Below the pieces are notes generated by a model, which was given only the letters and a program-made list of their open reading frames with translations, searched no databases and was not told where the DNA came from. Source: UBA9160 sp035489755 (lineage in GTDB: Bacteria; Myxococcota_A; UBA9160). From it: 64,000 nucleotides of DNA. Position numbers and translations under genes: made by a program. The stretch is from positions 1 through 64,000 of the forward strand of contig DATGZK010000021.1 in assembly GCA_035489755.1 (NCBI GenBank), given 5' to 3'. Of the stretch, positions 40,694-49,755 are shown in pieces; within the stretch, counting starts at the first letter, position 1, and the number at the start of each line of letters is the position of its first letter.

Positions 40694-41073
40694 CGAGCGC
40701 GGCACCTCCTTCTTCACGCCTTTTGCGCGGCTCGGCGCCGCGCAAAAACCTCCGCATCGTCGGCCGGGACATCGGCCGCGCGCCGCGGCGCAGCCGGCGC
40801 GACCGCCGGGCGATTCACGCGGCGCTGCTCGGCGGTGCGTGCGCTCTGCTGCTTTTGGCGGGACTGCGCGTGCAGCTGACGGAGCTGCGCTACCGGCTGG
40901 CGGCGGCGACCCGCGAGGAACAGGCCCTCGATGAAACGCGGCGCGAACTCATTGTCGAGGTGCGCCGTCTGCGCGACCCCAAGCATCTGGCGGAGCTCGC
41001 GGCGCGGCAAGGTTTTGTACGGCCGGAAGCCGTGATCGATCTGCGCGCGGCCGGCGCGGCGCGGCAGCCGTGA
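40690..41073 (+). CDS. ftsL: FtsL-like cell-division protein
   Basis: Bitopic protein of 127 aa: a basic cytoplasmic N-terminus, one membrane helix (AALLGGACALLLLAGLRVQL, about 45-65), then a coiled coil (LTELRYRLAAATREEQALDE) and a short periplasmic end. Position between rsmH and ftsI, and ATGA overlap with rsmH, identify it more than sequence does. It works with FtsB/FtsQ to activate FtsWI. Confidence 0.85.
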   Translation: MTSAAPPSSRLLRGSAPRKNLRIVGRDIGRAPRRSRRDRRAIHAALLGGACALLLLAGLRVQLTELRYRLAAATREEQALDETRRELIVEVRRLRDPKHLAELAARQGFVRPEAVIDLRAAGAARQP

Positions 41074-43085
41074 GGGCGCCCGACCTTCGGAGCTCGAACC
41101 AGCGCATCGCCGTGACGCGCGCTCTGCTCATCCTCATCTTCCTCGGACTCGCCGCGCGCGCCGCACATTTGGCGGTGGTGGACCAGCGCGGTGCGGATCG
41201 CGGGGAGCGTCAGAGCCGCACCGAGCTTCGCCTGCCCCCGGAGCGGGGAACCATCGTCGATCGCAGGGGTGCCGAGCTCGCCGTCACGGTCACCGCACCC
41301 TCGATCTACGCCATCCCCGCCGAAGTGCGCGACGTCCAGGGCGCCGCACGGACGCTCGGCAAGCTGCTCGGCGCGGATCCAAGGCGCATCGCTGCCCGGC
41401 TCGAGGAGCGCAGCGGGTTCGTGTATCTGGCGCGCTGGGTCTCGAGTGAAGTGGCGGAGCGCGTGCGTGGGCTCGGGCTGCTTGGGATCGGGATCGTCGT
41501 GGAGCCGCATCGGGCCTACCCCTACCGCGAGCTGGCCGCTCACGTGCTCGGCTTCGCCAACATCGACGGAGCCGGCGTGCGGGGCACCGAGCAGATGGAA
41601 GACGGGTGGCTGCGCGGAACACCCCAAAGTTTCCCCGTGGAGCGCGATGCCCATGGGCGCCTGCTCTCCCAAATCGCGCTCGACCATTCCGCCAGTAGCG
41701 GCGGCGACGTGGCCCTCACGGTCGACGCCGCCTTCCAAGCCGACGCCGAGATCGCCCTCGACGAAGCCATGGCCCAAACCGGAGCCAAAGCGGGGTTCGT
41801 GGTTTCCCTCGACCCGCACACCGGCGAGGTGCTGGCCCTCGCCGAGCGCCCGTCCTTTGACCCCAATGCCTTCCGTGAGCTGGCCTATCCCGATACGCGC
41901 GCGCGTTCCTTTCTCGATGCCTTCGAGCCCGGCTCGACCTTCAAGATCTTCCTCGTCGCGGCGGCGCTCGAAGCGAACGCAATCGAGGCGACGGACGTCT
42001 TTGACTGCGAGATGGGCAGCTTCCACGTCCCGGGCGGGATCATTCGTGATGCACACCCGCACGGCCTGCTCGATGTGGCAGGCGTGGTGCGCATGTCCAG
42101 CAACATTGGCGCCACCAAGATCGCCTACCGCTTAAGCCCCTCGGTCTACTACGACACGCTGCGCCGATTCGGCTTCGGTGCGCCCACCGGAAGCGGCTTC
42201 CCCCGCGAATCCGCCGGACTCCTCCGCTCCTGGAAGAACTGGCGCCCGGTCGACCGCGCAAATCTCGCATTCGGGCAGGGCGTCGACGTGACTCCGATCC
42301 AGCTCGCCGCGGCCACAGCCGCCCTCGCGAACGGCGGCGTCTGGGTCGAGCCTCATGTGGTGGCTCGGCGACGCGCTCCCGACGGAAGCTGGCAGGCGCA
42401 GCCCGCCGGCAACCTGCGCAGGGTCGTTCGCCCTGAAACGGCAGCCCAAGTGCTCGCGATGATGGAGGGCGTTGTGGGTCCCGAGGGCACGGGCAAGCTC
42501 GCGGCCGTCGCCGGCGTGCGAGTGGGCGGAAAGACAGGAACGGCTCAAAAGATCGACCCTACGACGGGCCGCTACGCCACAAATCGCTATTTTTCATGGT
42601 TCACGGGGGTAGCTCCTATCGACGATCCGAGGGTCGTGATCGTCACGGCTCTCGATGAGCCTCGCGGCATCGCCCATACCGGGGGGGCCGTGGCCGCGCC
42701 GCTGTTCGCCAAGGTGGCCGCAGCCCAGCTCGCACGGATGGGGATTCCCGCGGCTTCGCCGATGGTCGCGGCGGGCGGCTTGGCGGCCAAAGCGCAGGAG
42801 GCTCCGGCGGCACCCGCTCCCGCGCTCCCGCCGTCGGCGTCCATCGAGGAGTCGCTCACCGTTGCCGAAGAGAGCGATGTCACATTGGTGCATGAGGGAG
42901 ATCGCGTATTGCTGCCCGACTTCCAGGGTCTCACGGTGGCCCAGGTGAAGAAAGCCGCGGCGGGCGCGCGGGTCGTAGTCGAGGTCGAGGGAGCGGGCCG
43001 CGCCGTGTCGCAGGAGCCTGGTCCCGGGACCATCTTGTCCGGCGGCGAGAGGCGCGTCCGCGTGCGCTTCGGTCCCGGCGCCTAA
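41070..43085 (+). CDS. ftsI: Septal transpeptidase FtsI (PBP3/SpoVD-type) with PASTA domain
   Basis: N-terminal membrane anchor (VTRALLILIFLGLAARAAHL), PBP dimerisation domain (PPERGTIVDRRGAELAVTVT) and transpeptidase domain with EPGSTFKIF (nucleophile Ser near 289, Lys 292), SSN near 343-345 and KTG near 488. The last ~60 residues (LLPDFQGLTVAQVKKAAAGA) form one PASTA domain, as in SpoVD-like and many non-enteric FtsI proteins. GTG start overlaps the ftsL stop (GTGA). 671 aa, typical for this form. Confidence 0.95.
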   Translation: MRAPDLRSSNQRIAVTRALLILIFLGLAARAAHLAVVDQRGADRGERQSRTELRLPPERGTIVDRRGAELAVTVTAPSIYAIPAEVRDVQGAARTLGKLLGADPRRIAARLEERSGFVYLARWVSSEVAERVRGLGLLGIGIVVEPHRAYPYRELAAHVLGFANIDGAGVRGTEQMEDGWLRGTPQSFPVERDAHGRLLSQIALDHSASSGGDVALTVDAAFQADAEIALDEAMAQTGAKAGFVVSLDPHTGEVLALAERPSFDPNAFRELAYPDTRARSFLDAFEPGSTFKIFLVAAALEANAIEATDVFDCEMGSFHVPGGIIRDAHPHGLLDVAGVVRMSSNIGATKIAYRLSPSVYYDTLRRFGFGAPTGSGFPRESAGLLRSWKNWRPVDRANLAFGQGVDVTPIQLAAATAALANGGVWVEPHVVARRRAPDGSWQAQPAGNLRRVVRPETAAQVLAMMEGVVGPEGTGKLAAVAGVRVGGKTGTAQKIDPTTGRYATNRYFSWFTGVAPIDDPRVVIVTALDEPRGIAHTGGAVAAPLFAKVAAAQLARMGIPAASPMVAAGGLAAKAQEAPAAPAPALPPSASIEESLTVAEESDVTLVHEGDRVLLPDFQGLTVAQVKKAAAGARVVVEVEGAGRAVSQEPGPGTILSGGERRVRVRFGPGA

Positions 43086-43099
43086 GCGCAAGAGGAACC

Positions 43100-44683
43100 A
43101 TGCGGCTCTCGGACCTCCTGGAAGCGCTGCCGCCCGGGCTCGCGCCCAGCGAGATCCTGCGCTCCGACGGGCGCGAGGATCCCCCGATCCGCGGCATCCA
43201 GATCGACTCCCGCGCCGTCGCGGCCGGCGATCTTTTCGTGGCCCTGCGCGGCTCGCTCGCCGATGGCCACCACTTTCTCGGGGGCGCAGCCAAGCTCGGG
43301 GCGGCGGCGTTCCTGGTCGAGTCCCTGCCCGACGGCGTCGACCTGCAGGGTCGGCCGACGGTCGTCGTGCGCGACACGCGGCGCGCACTCGCGCCCCTCG
43401 CGACACGCTTTTACGGCAATCCATCGGCGGAGCTCACGCTGGTCGGCGTCACCGGGACGAACGGGAAAACGAGCACGACCTACCTCGTCGAATCGATCCT
43501 GCAAAAGGCGGGTCGCGAAGTGGGCGTAATCGGGACCGTGGAGGTGCGCTACGCGCGGGAGCGTCACCGCGCGATCAACACCACCCCCGAGAGTCTCGAG
43601 CTGCAGCGGCTGCTGCGGGCGATGCGCACAAGAGGGGTCGACGCGGTCGCGATGGAGGTCTCGTCCCACGGCCTCGCGCTCGGGCGCGTCGACGGCTGCC
43701 GCTTTGCGGTGGGAGCCATTACGAACCTGACCCAAGATCACCTCGACTTCCACGGCACGATGGAGGCCTATCGGGACGCCAAAGCGCTGCTCTTTGTACG
43801 CCACATCGCCGCGAGCGGTGTGGCCGTGGTGCACCTCGACGACTCGTTTGCTCAAGCCTTTGTGGACGCGGCGCGCGCCGCGGGGGTCCGCCTTGTCACC
43901 ACCTCTCGCGACCCTGCGACGGGCGCCGACGTAGCCCTGCTCGCGGCCGACGTGAGCCTCTCCGGCACCCGTGCTTCGGTGAGGCTGCCGAGCGCCCTTA
44001 GCACGGCTCCTCTTTCAGTCATGCTTCCCCTCGTCGGCGACTTCAACCTCGAGAACATGCTGGTTGCGATCGGGATCGCGGCCGCCCTCGACGTCGCGCC
44101 CGCGCATATCGCCGCAGGCCTTGCCGCCGTGCCTCAGGTGCCCGGCAGGGTCGAGCGTGTGGACGCCGAGATCCCGGGGGCGCCGACCGTGCTTGTGGAC
44201 TACGCCCACACGCCCGATGCCGTCGAGAAGCTGCTCCGCACCATACGACCGCTGGCCCAGGGGCGGCTCATCACGGTCTTTGGCTGCGGAGGCGATCGCG
44301 ACCGGGCGAAGCGTCCGCTCATGGCGCAGGCCGTGGCACGCTGGAGCGACCGCGTGGTGGCGACCAGTGACAACCCGCGCACGGAGGACCCCATGGCCAT
44401 CCTCGCGGATGTGGAGCGCGGACTCGCAGGTCTGTGTCGGGTGGGTGCAGTCGCGCTCGATGCCACACCGTCGTCCTACGTGGTCCTTGCAGACCGGCGG
44501 GCTGCGATCGAGCTCGCTCTCGCGATTGCGCTTCCGCAGGACACGGTGGTGATCGCCGGCAAAGGACACGAGGACTATCAGATCATCGGCCGCGAGCGAC
44601 TGCCCTTTGACGACCGTGCGGAGGCACGGCGTGCCCTCGCAAGACGCGCGTCGCCCTCGTCCGCCGCACCAGGCGCCGCGTGA
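43100..44683 (+). CDS. murE: UDP-MurNAc-tripeptide synthetase MurE
   Basis: Adds the third stem residue. Mur ligase ATP loop GVTGTNGKTSTTYLVES (from residue 116), AMEVSSHGLALGRVDG, NLTQDHLDFHGTME and the C-terminal VLVDYAHTPDAVEKLL. The DNPR motif (ATSDNPRTEDP, Asp near 424) indicates meso-diaminopimelate as substrate. 527 aa. Fourteen bases separate it from ftsI, with AGAGGA before the ATG. Confidence 0.96.
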   Translation: MRLSDLLEALPPGLAPSEILRSDGREDPPIRGIQIDSRAVAAGDLFVALRGSLADGHHFLGGAAKLGAAAFLVESLPDGVDLQGRPTVVVRDTRRALAPLATRFYGNPSAELTLVGVTGTNGKTSTTYLVESILQKAGREVGVIGTVEVRYARERHRAINTTPESLELQRLLRAMRTRGVDAVAMEVSSHGLALGRVDGCRFAVGAITNLTQDHLDFHGTMEAYRDAKALLFVRHIAASGVAVVHLDDSFAQAFVDAARAAGVRLVTTSRDPATGADVALLAADVSLSGTRASVRLPSALSTAPLSVMLPLVGDFNLENMLVAIGIAAALDVAPAHIAAGLAAVPQVPGRVERVDAEIPGAPTVLVDYAHTPDAVEKLLRTIRPLAQGRLITVFGCGGDRDRAKRPLMAQAVARWSDRVVATSDNPRTEDPMAILADVERGLAGLCRVGAVALDATPSSYVVLADRRAAIELALAIALPQDTVVIAGKGHEDYQIIGRERLPFDDRAEARRALARRASPSSAAPGAA

Positions 44684-46092
44684 GCGTCGTCTTTCACGTG
44701 CGCGACGTCGTCGACTGGACGGCCGGCCGGTTGCTCCGCGGCTCTGCGCAAACCGCGCTGCGTGGCGCGTCGATCGACTCGCGCGCCGTCGGTGTCGGCG
44801 AGCTCTTCGTCGCGATCCGCGGCCCCCGTCACGATGCCCACGCCTTCCTTGCGCAGGCGGCCGAGCGCGGGGCTGCAGCGCTGGTCGTCCAACAGGATTG
44901 CGCCCTGCCCCCGTCCCTGCTCTCGAAGGCAAGCTCCATCGCCATCGTCGCGGTCCACGACACAACGCGCGCCCTTGGCGCAGTGGGCAACGGACATCGG
45001 GCGGGCTTCAAAGGCCCCGTCGTCGCACTGACCGGCAGCAACGGCAAGACGACCACCAAGGAGATGTGTGCCGCCATCCTGTCGGTCACCGGTCCGTGCC
45101 TTAAGACCCAGGGCAACCTAAACAATGAGTTTGGGGTGCCGCTCACGCTGCTGCGGCGCGAGCCAGAGCACCGCATTCTCGTGATTGAAATTGGCATGAA
45201 TCATCGCGGCGAGATTGCGCCGCTCGCCGCGATCGCGAAGCCGACCGTCGGGATCATCACCAACATCGGTACCGCCCACATCGAGAACCTGGGCTCGCAG
45301 GATGAGATCGCCCGCGAGAAGGGAGATCTTGTGGCCGCGCTCGGCGCGGACGCGACTGCCGTGCTCAATGCGGCCGACCCTCGCGTGCTTGCCCAGCGCT
45401 CCCGCACGCGCGCCCGGGTCATGACCTTCGGTGACGCAGGAGACGTTCGCGCCGAGCACGTGACCCCGCTCGGAAGCCGCGGTTTCGCTTTTGACCTGGT
45501 CGCACCGCAGGGTCGCGTCGCGGTGCACGTGGCAGGCCTCGGCGAGAGCAGCGTGATCAACGCCCTCGCGGCCGCGACCGGTGCTCTCGCCGCCGGCGCC
45601 ACGCTCTCGGACGTCGCCTCGGGGCTCGGGCGCTATCGGCCGATCGGGGGCCGCATGGAGCCGGTCGAGCTCCCCCGCAACATCATCGTGATCAACGACA
45701 CCTACAACGCCAATCCACAATCGATGGAGGTGGCGCTGCGCAGTCTGGCCGAGCTCAAGGGGAGCTCGCGCGGCTTGGCGGTCCTCGGCGACATGGGCGA
45801 GCTCGGGACCACCAGTTTGGCTGCGCACCGCGCCACCGGCCGGCTCGTGGCGGAGCTCGGGATTGAGTACCTGTTCGCCCTCGGCCAGCACGCCAACGAG
45901 ACGGCCGCGGGCGCGCTCGCTGCGGGCATGGAGGCGTCGCGGGTCCGGGTGGCAAGGGACCATCGCGACGCCAGCGAGCGGCTGCGAGAGATTCTCCAGG
46001 GCGACGACTGGATCCTCGTGAAGGGCTCGCGCTCCATGCAAATGGAGCGCGTGGTCGATGCGCTGGTGCAAGCGCAACGCGAGGCGTCGTAG
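44680..46092 (+). CDS. murF: UDP-MurNAc-pentapeptide synthetase MurF
   Basis: Adds D-Ala-D-Ala. ATP loop VALTGSNGKTTTKEMCAAIL, then TQGNLNNEFGVPLTLLRREP, IEIGMNHRGEIAPLAAIAKP and NIGTAHIENLGSQDEIAREK, and the C-terminal VINDTYNANPQSMEVALRSL. All are canonical. GTG start (44680) overlaps the murE stop. 470 aa. Confidence 0.96.
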   Translation: MSVVFHVRDVVDWTAGRLLRGSAQTALRGASIDSRAVGVGELFVAIRGPRHDAHAFLAQAAERGAAALVVQQDCALPPSLLSKASSIAIVAVHDTTRALGAVGNGHRAGFKGPVVALTGSNGKTTTKEMCAAILSVTGPCLKTQGNLNNEFGVPLTLLRREPEHRILVIEIGMNHRGEIAPLAAIAKPTVGIITNIGTAHIENLGSQDEIAREKGDLVAALGADATAVLNAADPRVLAQRSRTRARVMTFGDAGDVRAEHVTPLGSRGFAFDLVAPQGRVAVHVAGLGESSVINALAAATGALAAGATLSDVASGLGRYRPIGGRMEPVELPRNIIVINDTYNANPQSMEVALRSLAELKGSSRGLAVLGDMGELGTTSLAAHRATGRLVAELGIEYLFALGQHANETAAGALAAGMEASRVRVARDHRDASERLREILQGDDWILVKGSRSMQMERVVDALVQAQREAS

Positions 46093-47165
46093 TGCTCTAC
46101 CACCTGCTCTATCCGCTCGCGACGGAGTTCAGCGGCTTCAACGTCGTTCGCTACATCACCTTCCGCACAGCCGCTGCGACCCTTACGGCGCTTTTCATTT
46201 CCTTCCTTGTCGGCCCGGCGCTGATTCGCGCCTTGGCCCGGCTGCGGGTCGGTCAGCCGATTCGCAAGGTCGGGCCCGCCCACCAGGCGAAGGCGGGGAC
46301 TCCCACCATGGGGGGGCTGCTGATCCTGCTCTCTCTCGTCGTCTCCGTTCTGCTCTGGTCCGACCTGCGGAGCCGGATGATGTGGATCGTGATCGGACTG
46401 ACGGTCTGCTACGGCCTGCTCGGCTTCGCCGACGACTACCGGAAGGTCAAGCAGCGCAAGAGCGACGGCATCTCGGCCCGCGCCAAGCTGTTCTGGCAAT
46501 TCCTGTTGGCCTTCGCCGTGGCGCTCGCCATCTATTACGATCCAAGCTTTGACAACGAGCTCGCGGTTCCCTTCTTCAAGAACTTTACGCCCCATCTTGG
46601 CTGGTTGTACGTGCCTCTCGCGGCGTTCGTGATCGTCGGCGCGAGCAACTGCGTGAATCTCACGGATGGACTGGATGGCCTCGCGATCGGGCCTGTGATG
46701 ATCACCTCGGGCACGTTCCTCGTTCTCGCCTACGCCGCCGGACACGCGGGAATCGCCGAGTACCTCCAGATCAAGTACGTGCCCGGGAGCGGGCAGCTCG
46801 CCATCTTCTGCGGTGCCCTCGTGGGCGGGGGCCTTGGCTTTCTGTGGTTCAATACCTATCCCGCCCAGCTGTTCATGGGTGACGTCGGCTCGCTCGCCCT
46901 CGGCGGAGCGCTCGGCACGATCGCGGTCCTGATCCGGCAGGAGATCCTGCTCGCCGTGGTCGGGGGCATCTTTGTCGTCGAAGGGCTGTCCGTGATGATC
47001 CAGGTCGCCTCGTTCAAGCTGACGGGAAAGCGCGTCTTCTTGATGGCGCCGATCCATCACCACTACGAGAAGCTGGGCTGGGCCGAGCAGAAGATCGTGG
47101 TTCGCTTCTGGATCGTTTCCGTCATCCTCGCGCTCGTCGCCCTTTCTTCTCTGAAGCTGCGCTGA
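46092..47165 (+). CDS. mraY: Phospho-MurNAc-pentapeptide translocase MraY
   Basis: Polytopic enzyme making lipid I. The conserved acidic loops are GFADDYRKVKQRKSDGISAR (Asp-Asp), SNCVNLTDGLDGLAIGPVMI and MGDVGSLALGGALGTIAVL, and the C-terminal MAPIHHHYEKLGWAEQKIVV has the HHHxE signature. About ten membrane helices in 357 aa, the usual size. GTG start shares one base with the murF stop. Confidence 0.96.
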   Translation: MLYHLLYPLATEFSGFNVVRYITFRTAAATLTALFISFLVGPALIRALARLRVGQPIRKVGPAHQAKAGTPTMGGLLILLSLVVSVLLWSDLRSRMMWIVIGLTVCYGLLGFADDYRKVKQRKSDGISARAKLFWQFLLAFAVALAIYYDPSFDNELAVPFFKNFTPHLGWLYVPLAAFVIVGASNCVNLTDGLDGLAIGPVMITSGTFLVLAYAAGHAGIAEYLQIKYVPGSGQLAIFCGALVGGGLGFLWFNTYPAQLFMGDVGSLALGGALGTIAVLIRQEILLAVVGGIFVVEGLSVMIQVASFKLTGKRVFLMAPIHHHYEKLGWAEQKIVVRFWIVSVILALVALSSLKLR

Positions 47166-48502
47166 TGAAGGAACTCCGCGGAAGTCGCGTGCTTGTGCTC
47201 GGCCTCGGCATCTCGGGCAAAAGCGCGGCCGAGTTCTGCGCGGCGCACGGTGCGCGCGTGGTGGCCGCCGACGAGCGTCCGCGCGAGGCGCTGGGGGATC
47301 TGAGCGCGCTCGAAGCTGCGGTCGAGGTGTGCGCCGGAGGGGATCTGCCCGACCCCGCGGAGTTCGACCTCGTGGTGCCGAGCCCCGGCGTGCCGCCTGC
47401 GCGCTATGCGGCGCGCGCGCGCCGCGTCTGGGGCGACCTCGAGCTCGCCTTCCGCGCGCTCGCCGTTCCGATTGTCGGCATCACGGGGACCAACGGGAAG
47501 TCCACGACGACGCGCCTGGTCGAGGCGATGGCGCGCGCGGCGGGTCTGCGCGCCGAGGCGGCGGGCAATATTGGCGCGCCTGCACTCGGCCTGGTCGGCC
47601 GGCCGCTCGACGTTGCGGTCCTCGAAGTGTCGAGCTTCCAGCTCGAGACGACGGAGACATTCCGACCCCGCGTGGCCGTGATCCTCAACGTGACGCCGGA
47701 TCATCTCGATCGCCACGGAAGCTTCGAGGCCTATGCCGCCGCCAAGGCCCGCATCCTCGAGCATCAGGGACCCGAGGATACGGCCGTCCTCGCGGCGGAT
47801 GACCCGGTCGTGGAGGCCATGGCGGAAAAGGCGCGGGGGCGCGTGAGGCGATTCTCGCTGCGCCGCGGTGCGAGTTGTGAGGCCACGTTCGACGCCGGCG
47901 CGGCCCTCTTGCGCGGGGGAGACGCCCGCGCGCGGATCCCGCTGGACGGTCTGCGCCTGCGCGGCGCCCACAACCTCGAAAACGTTCTTGCGGCGCTGCT
48001 TTGCGTGGCGGCCCTGGGTCTCGATCCCCTGCGCGCGGCGCGCGCGCTCGCGAGTTTCGATGGGCTCCCGCACCGCATGGAGCTCGTGCGGCGCCGCGGG
48101 CAGGTCGCGTTCGTGAACGATTCGAAGGGCACGAACGTCGGTGCCGCACGGCGCTCGCTGGAGAGCTTTGCGCAGCCCGTCGTCTGGATCGGCGGGGGCA
48201 AGGACAAGGGTCTCGATTTCTCGCAGCTCGCCCCCCTGGCCGAGCGTCGCATGCGGGCTTCGGTTTTGATCGGCGAGGCGGCGCAAAAGCTCGCCGCCGC
48301 GTTGAAGGGACATACCCGCGTGTACATCGAGCCTTCGATCGAGGCCGCGGTGCAGCGGGCCGCCGAACTGGCGCAGCCGGGAGACGTCGTCCTGCTCTCC
48401 CCCGCGTGCGCGAGCTTCGACCAGTTCCGAAGCTACGAGGATCGGGGTGAACGCTTCCGGGCGGCGGTCCACGCCCTGCCCGAGGCGCTGGGGGGAGCAT
48501 GA
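47165..48502 (+). CDS. murD: UDP-MurNAc-alanine:D-glutamate ligase MurD
   Basis: N-terminal Rossmann unit (VLVLGLGISGKSAAEFCAAH), ATP loop VGITGTNGKSTTTRLVEAM, LEVSSFQLETTETFRPRVAV, NVTPDHLDRHGSFEAYAAAK and C-terminal VNDSKGTNVGAARRSLESF. 445 aa, normal. The ATG shares one base with the mraY stop (TGATG). Confidence 0.96.
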   Translation: MKELRGSRVLVLGLGISGKSAAEFCAAHGARVVAADERPREALGDLSALEAAVEVCAGGDLPDPAEFDLVVPSPGVPPARYAARARRVWGDLELAFRALAVPIVGITGTNGKSTTTRLVEAMARAAGLRAEAAGNIGAPALGLVGRPLDVAVLEVSSFQLETTETFRPRVAVILNVTPDHLDRHGSFEAYAAAKARILEHQGPEDTAVLAADDPVVEAMAEKARGRVRRFSLRRGASCEATFDAGAALLRGGDARARIPLDGLRLRGAHNLENVLAALLCVAALGLDPLRAARALASFDGLPHRMELVRRRGQVAFVNDSKGTNVGAARRSLESFAQPVVWIGGGKDKGLDFSQLAPLAERRMRASVLIGEAAQKLAAALKGHTRVYIEPSIEAAVQRAAELAQPGDVVLLSPACASFDQFRSYEDRGERFRAAVHALPEALGGA

Positions 48503-49755
48503 GAATTCCGGGCACGCTCACCTTGCCGAGCGCGTCGGGGGGCGAGCGCGAAGGAGCCGCGCGCCGCTGGCCGGGCGAAGATCGCGGGGCAGACCACGAG
48601 GAGCGCCCGCGCGAGCCGCTTTTGCCTGCAAGCGACGGCAGCTTGCTGTCGGCTGCGGCCATCCTGACCGGAATCGGAATCGTGATGATCTACAGCCTGA
48701 CGGCGCCTCTGTCGCAGGGCAGCCCCTTGCCGGTGTTCTTCGTGCGCCACCTCGAGGGCGTCGCTGCGGGCATCGTGTGCGCCGTCGTGGCCTTCCGGCT
48801 CCCCCTTGGAACGTGGCGGCGAATCGCGCTCCCGGCCTGGGCGATCTCCGTCGCCCTGCTCGTTTTGACCCAGGCGGTCGGTGTGCGAACCAACGGCGCC
48901 CAGCGCTGGCTCGCCATTCCCGGGACGGGCATCAGCTTTCAGCCCGTCGAGATTGCAAAGCTGGCGACGCTCTTGGTCGTGGCGCAGCTCTTGGCACGCC
49001 ACGAGGGGCCGTCTGCCTTCCGGCTGCGAAATCTCGTCCTACCCCTCGCGGCTGCGCTCGTGCCGGCGGCTCTTTTGGTGTTGCAGCCCGATCTGGGAAA
49101 CGCCGTCGTGCTCCTCGCGCTGACCGGCGCCCTGCTCTTCGCCGCGGGCGCGCCGCTCCGATTCTTCGCGCTGCCGGCCTTGGTCGGGGCGCTCGGCGTC
49201 ACGGCGTACGTCATGACCCATCCCTACGCAGGCGCCCGCATTACATCGTTCCTTCGGCCCTGGGAGACCTCGGGCCGGGAGGGCTACCAGCTCGTGCAGT
49301 CCTTCGTGGCCTTCGGCCGAGGTCACGTGCTTGGGGTTGGCGTGGGCGCCGGGCGCCAGAAGCTCGCCTACCTGCCGGAGGCGCACACCGACTTCGTGCT
49401 CGCTGGCGTTGCAGAGGAGCTCGGCCTCGTGGGCGTGCTGGTCGTGATCGGCGGCTTCGCTGCTCTGCTGCTCGGTGGCATGCGCATCGCCCGCCGCGCG
49501 CGGGACCGCTACTCGCTCTTGGTGGCGTTCGCTACGACGCTCTTCCTGACGTTCCCCGCGGCGATCAACGCGGCAGTCGTGATGGGTCTGCTCCCGACCA
49601 AGGGACTGGCGATGCCCTTCCTCTCCTACGGTCGCAGTGCAACCCTCGCCTGCTTTCTCGCGCTCGGGATCCTGCTTGGAATCGCGCGGCGCGAGGCGGC
49701 TCCGCAGCGGCCGACGATTGCCGGTGCCGAGCGCCGGGGGTTGCTGCAGCCATGA
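48499..49755 (+). CDS. ftsW: SEDS glycosyltransferase FtsW
   Basis: Lipid-II polymerase of the divisome. A charged N-terminal extension (~45 residues) is followed by about ten membrane helices. Signature segments: GAQRWLAIPGTGISFQPVEI, the extracytoplasmic loop with PEAHTDFVLAGVAEELGLVG, and the final TKGLAMPFLSYGRSATLACF. The Asp/Glu of HTDF and VAEELG match the SEDS active site. ATGA overlap with murD. Confidence 0.95.
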   Translation: MRIPGTLTLPSASGGEREGAARRWPGEDRGADHEERPREPLLPASDGSLLSAAAILTGIGIVMIYSLTAPLSQGSPLPVFFVRHLEGVAAGIVCAVVAFRLPLGTWRRIALPAWAISVALLVLTQAVGVRTNGAQRWLAIPGTGISFQPVEIAKLATLLVVAQLLARHEGPSAFRLRNLVLPLAAALVPAALLVLQPDLGNAVVLLALTGALLFAAGAPLRFFALPALVGALGVTAYVMTHPYAGARITSFLRPWETSGREGYQLVQSFVAFGRGHVLGVGVGAGRQKLAYLPEAHTDFVLAGVAEELGLVGVLVVIGGFAALLLGGMRIARRARDRYSLLVAFATTLFLTFPAAINAAVVMGLLPTKGLAMPFLSYGRSATLACFLALGILLGIARREAAPQRPTIAGAERRGLLQP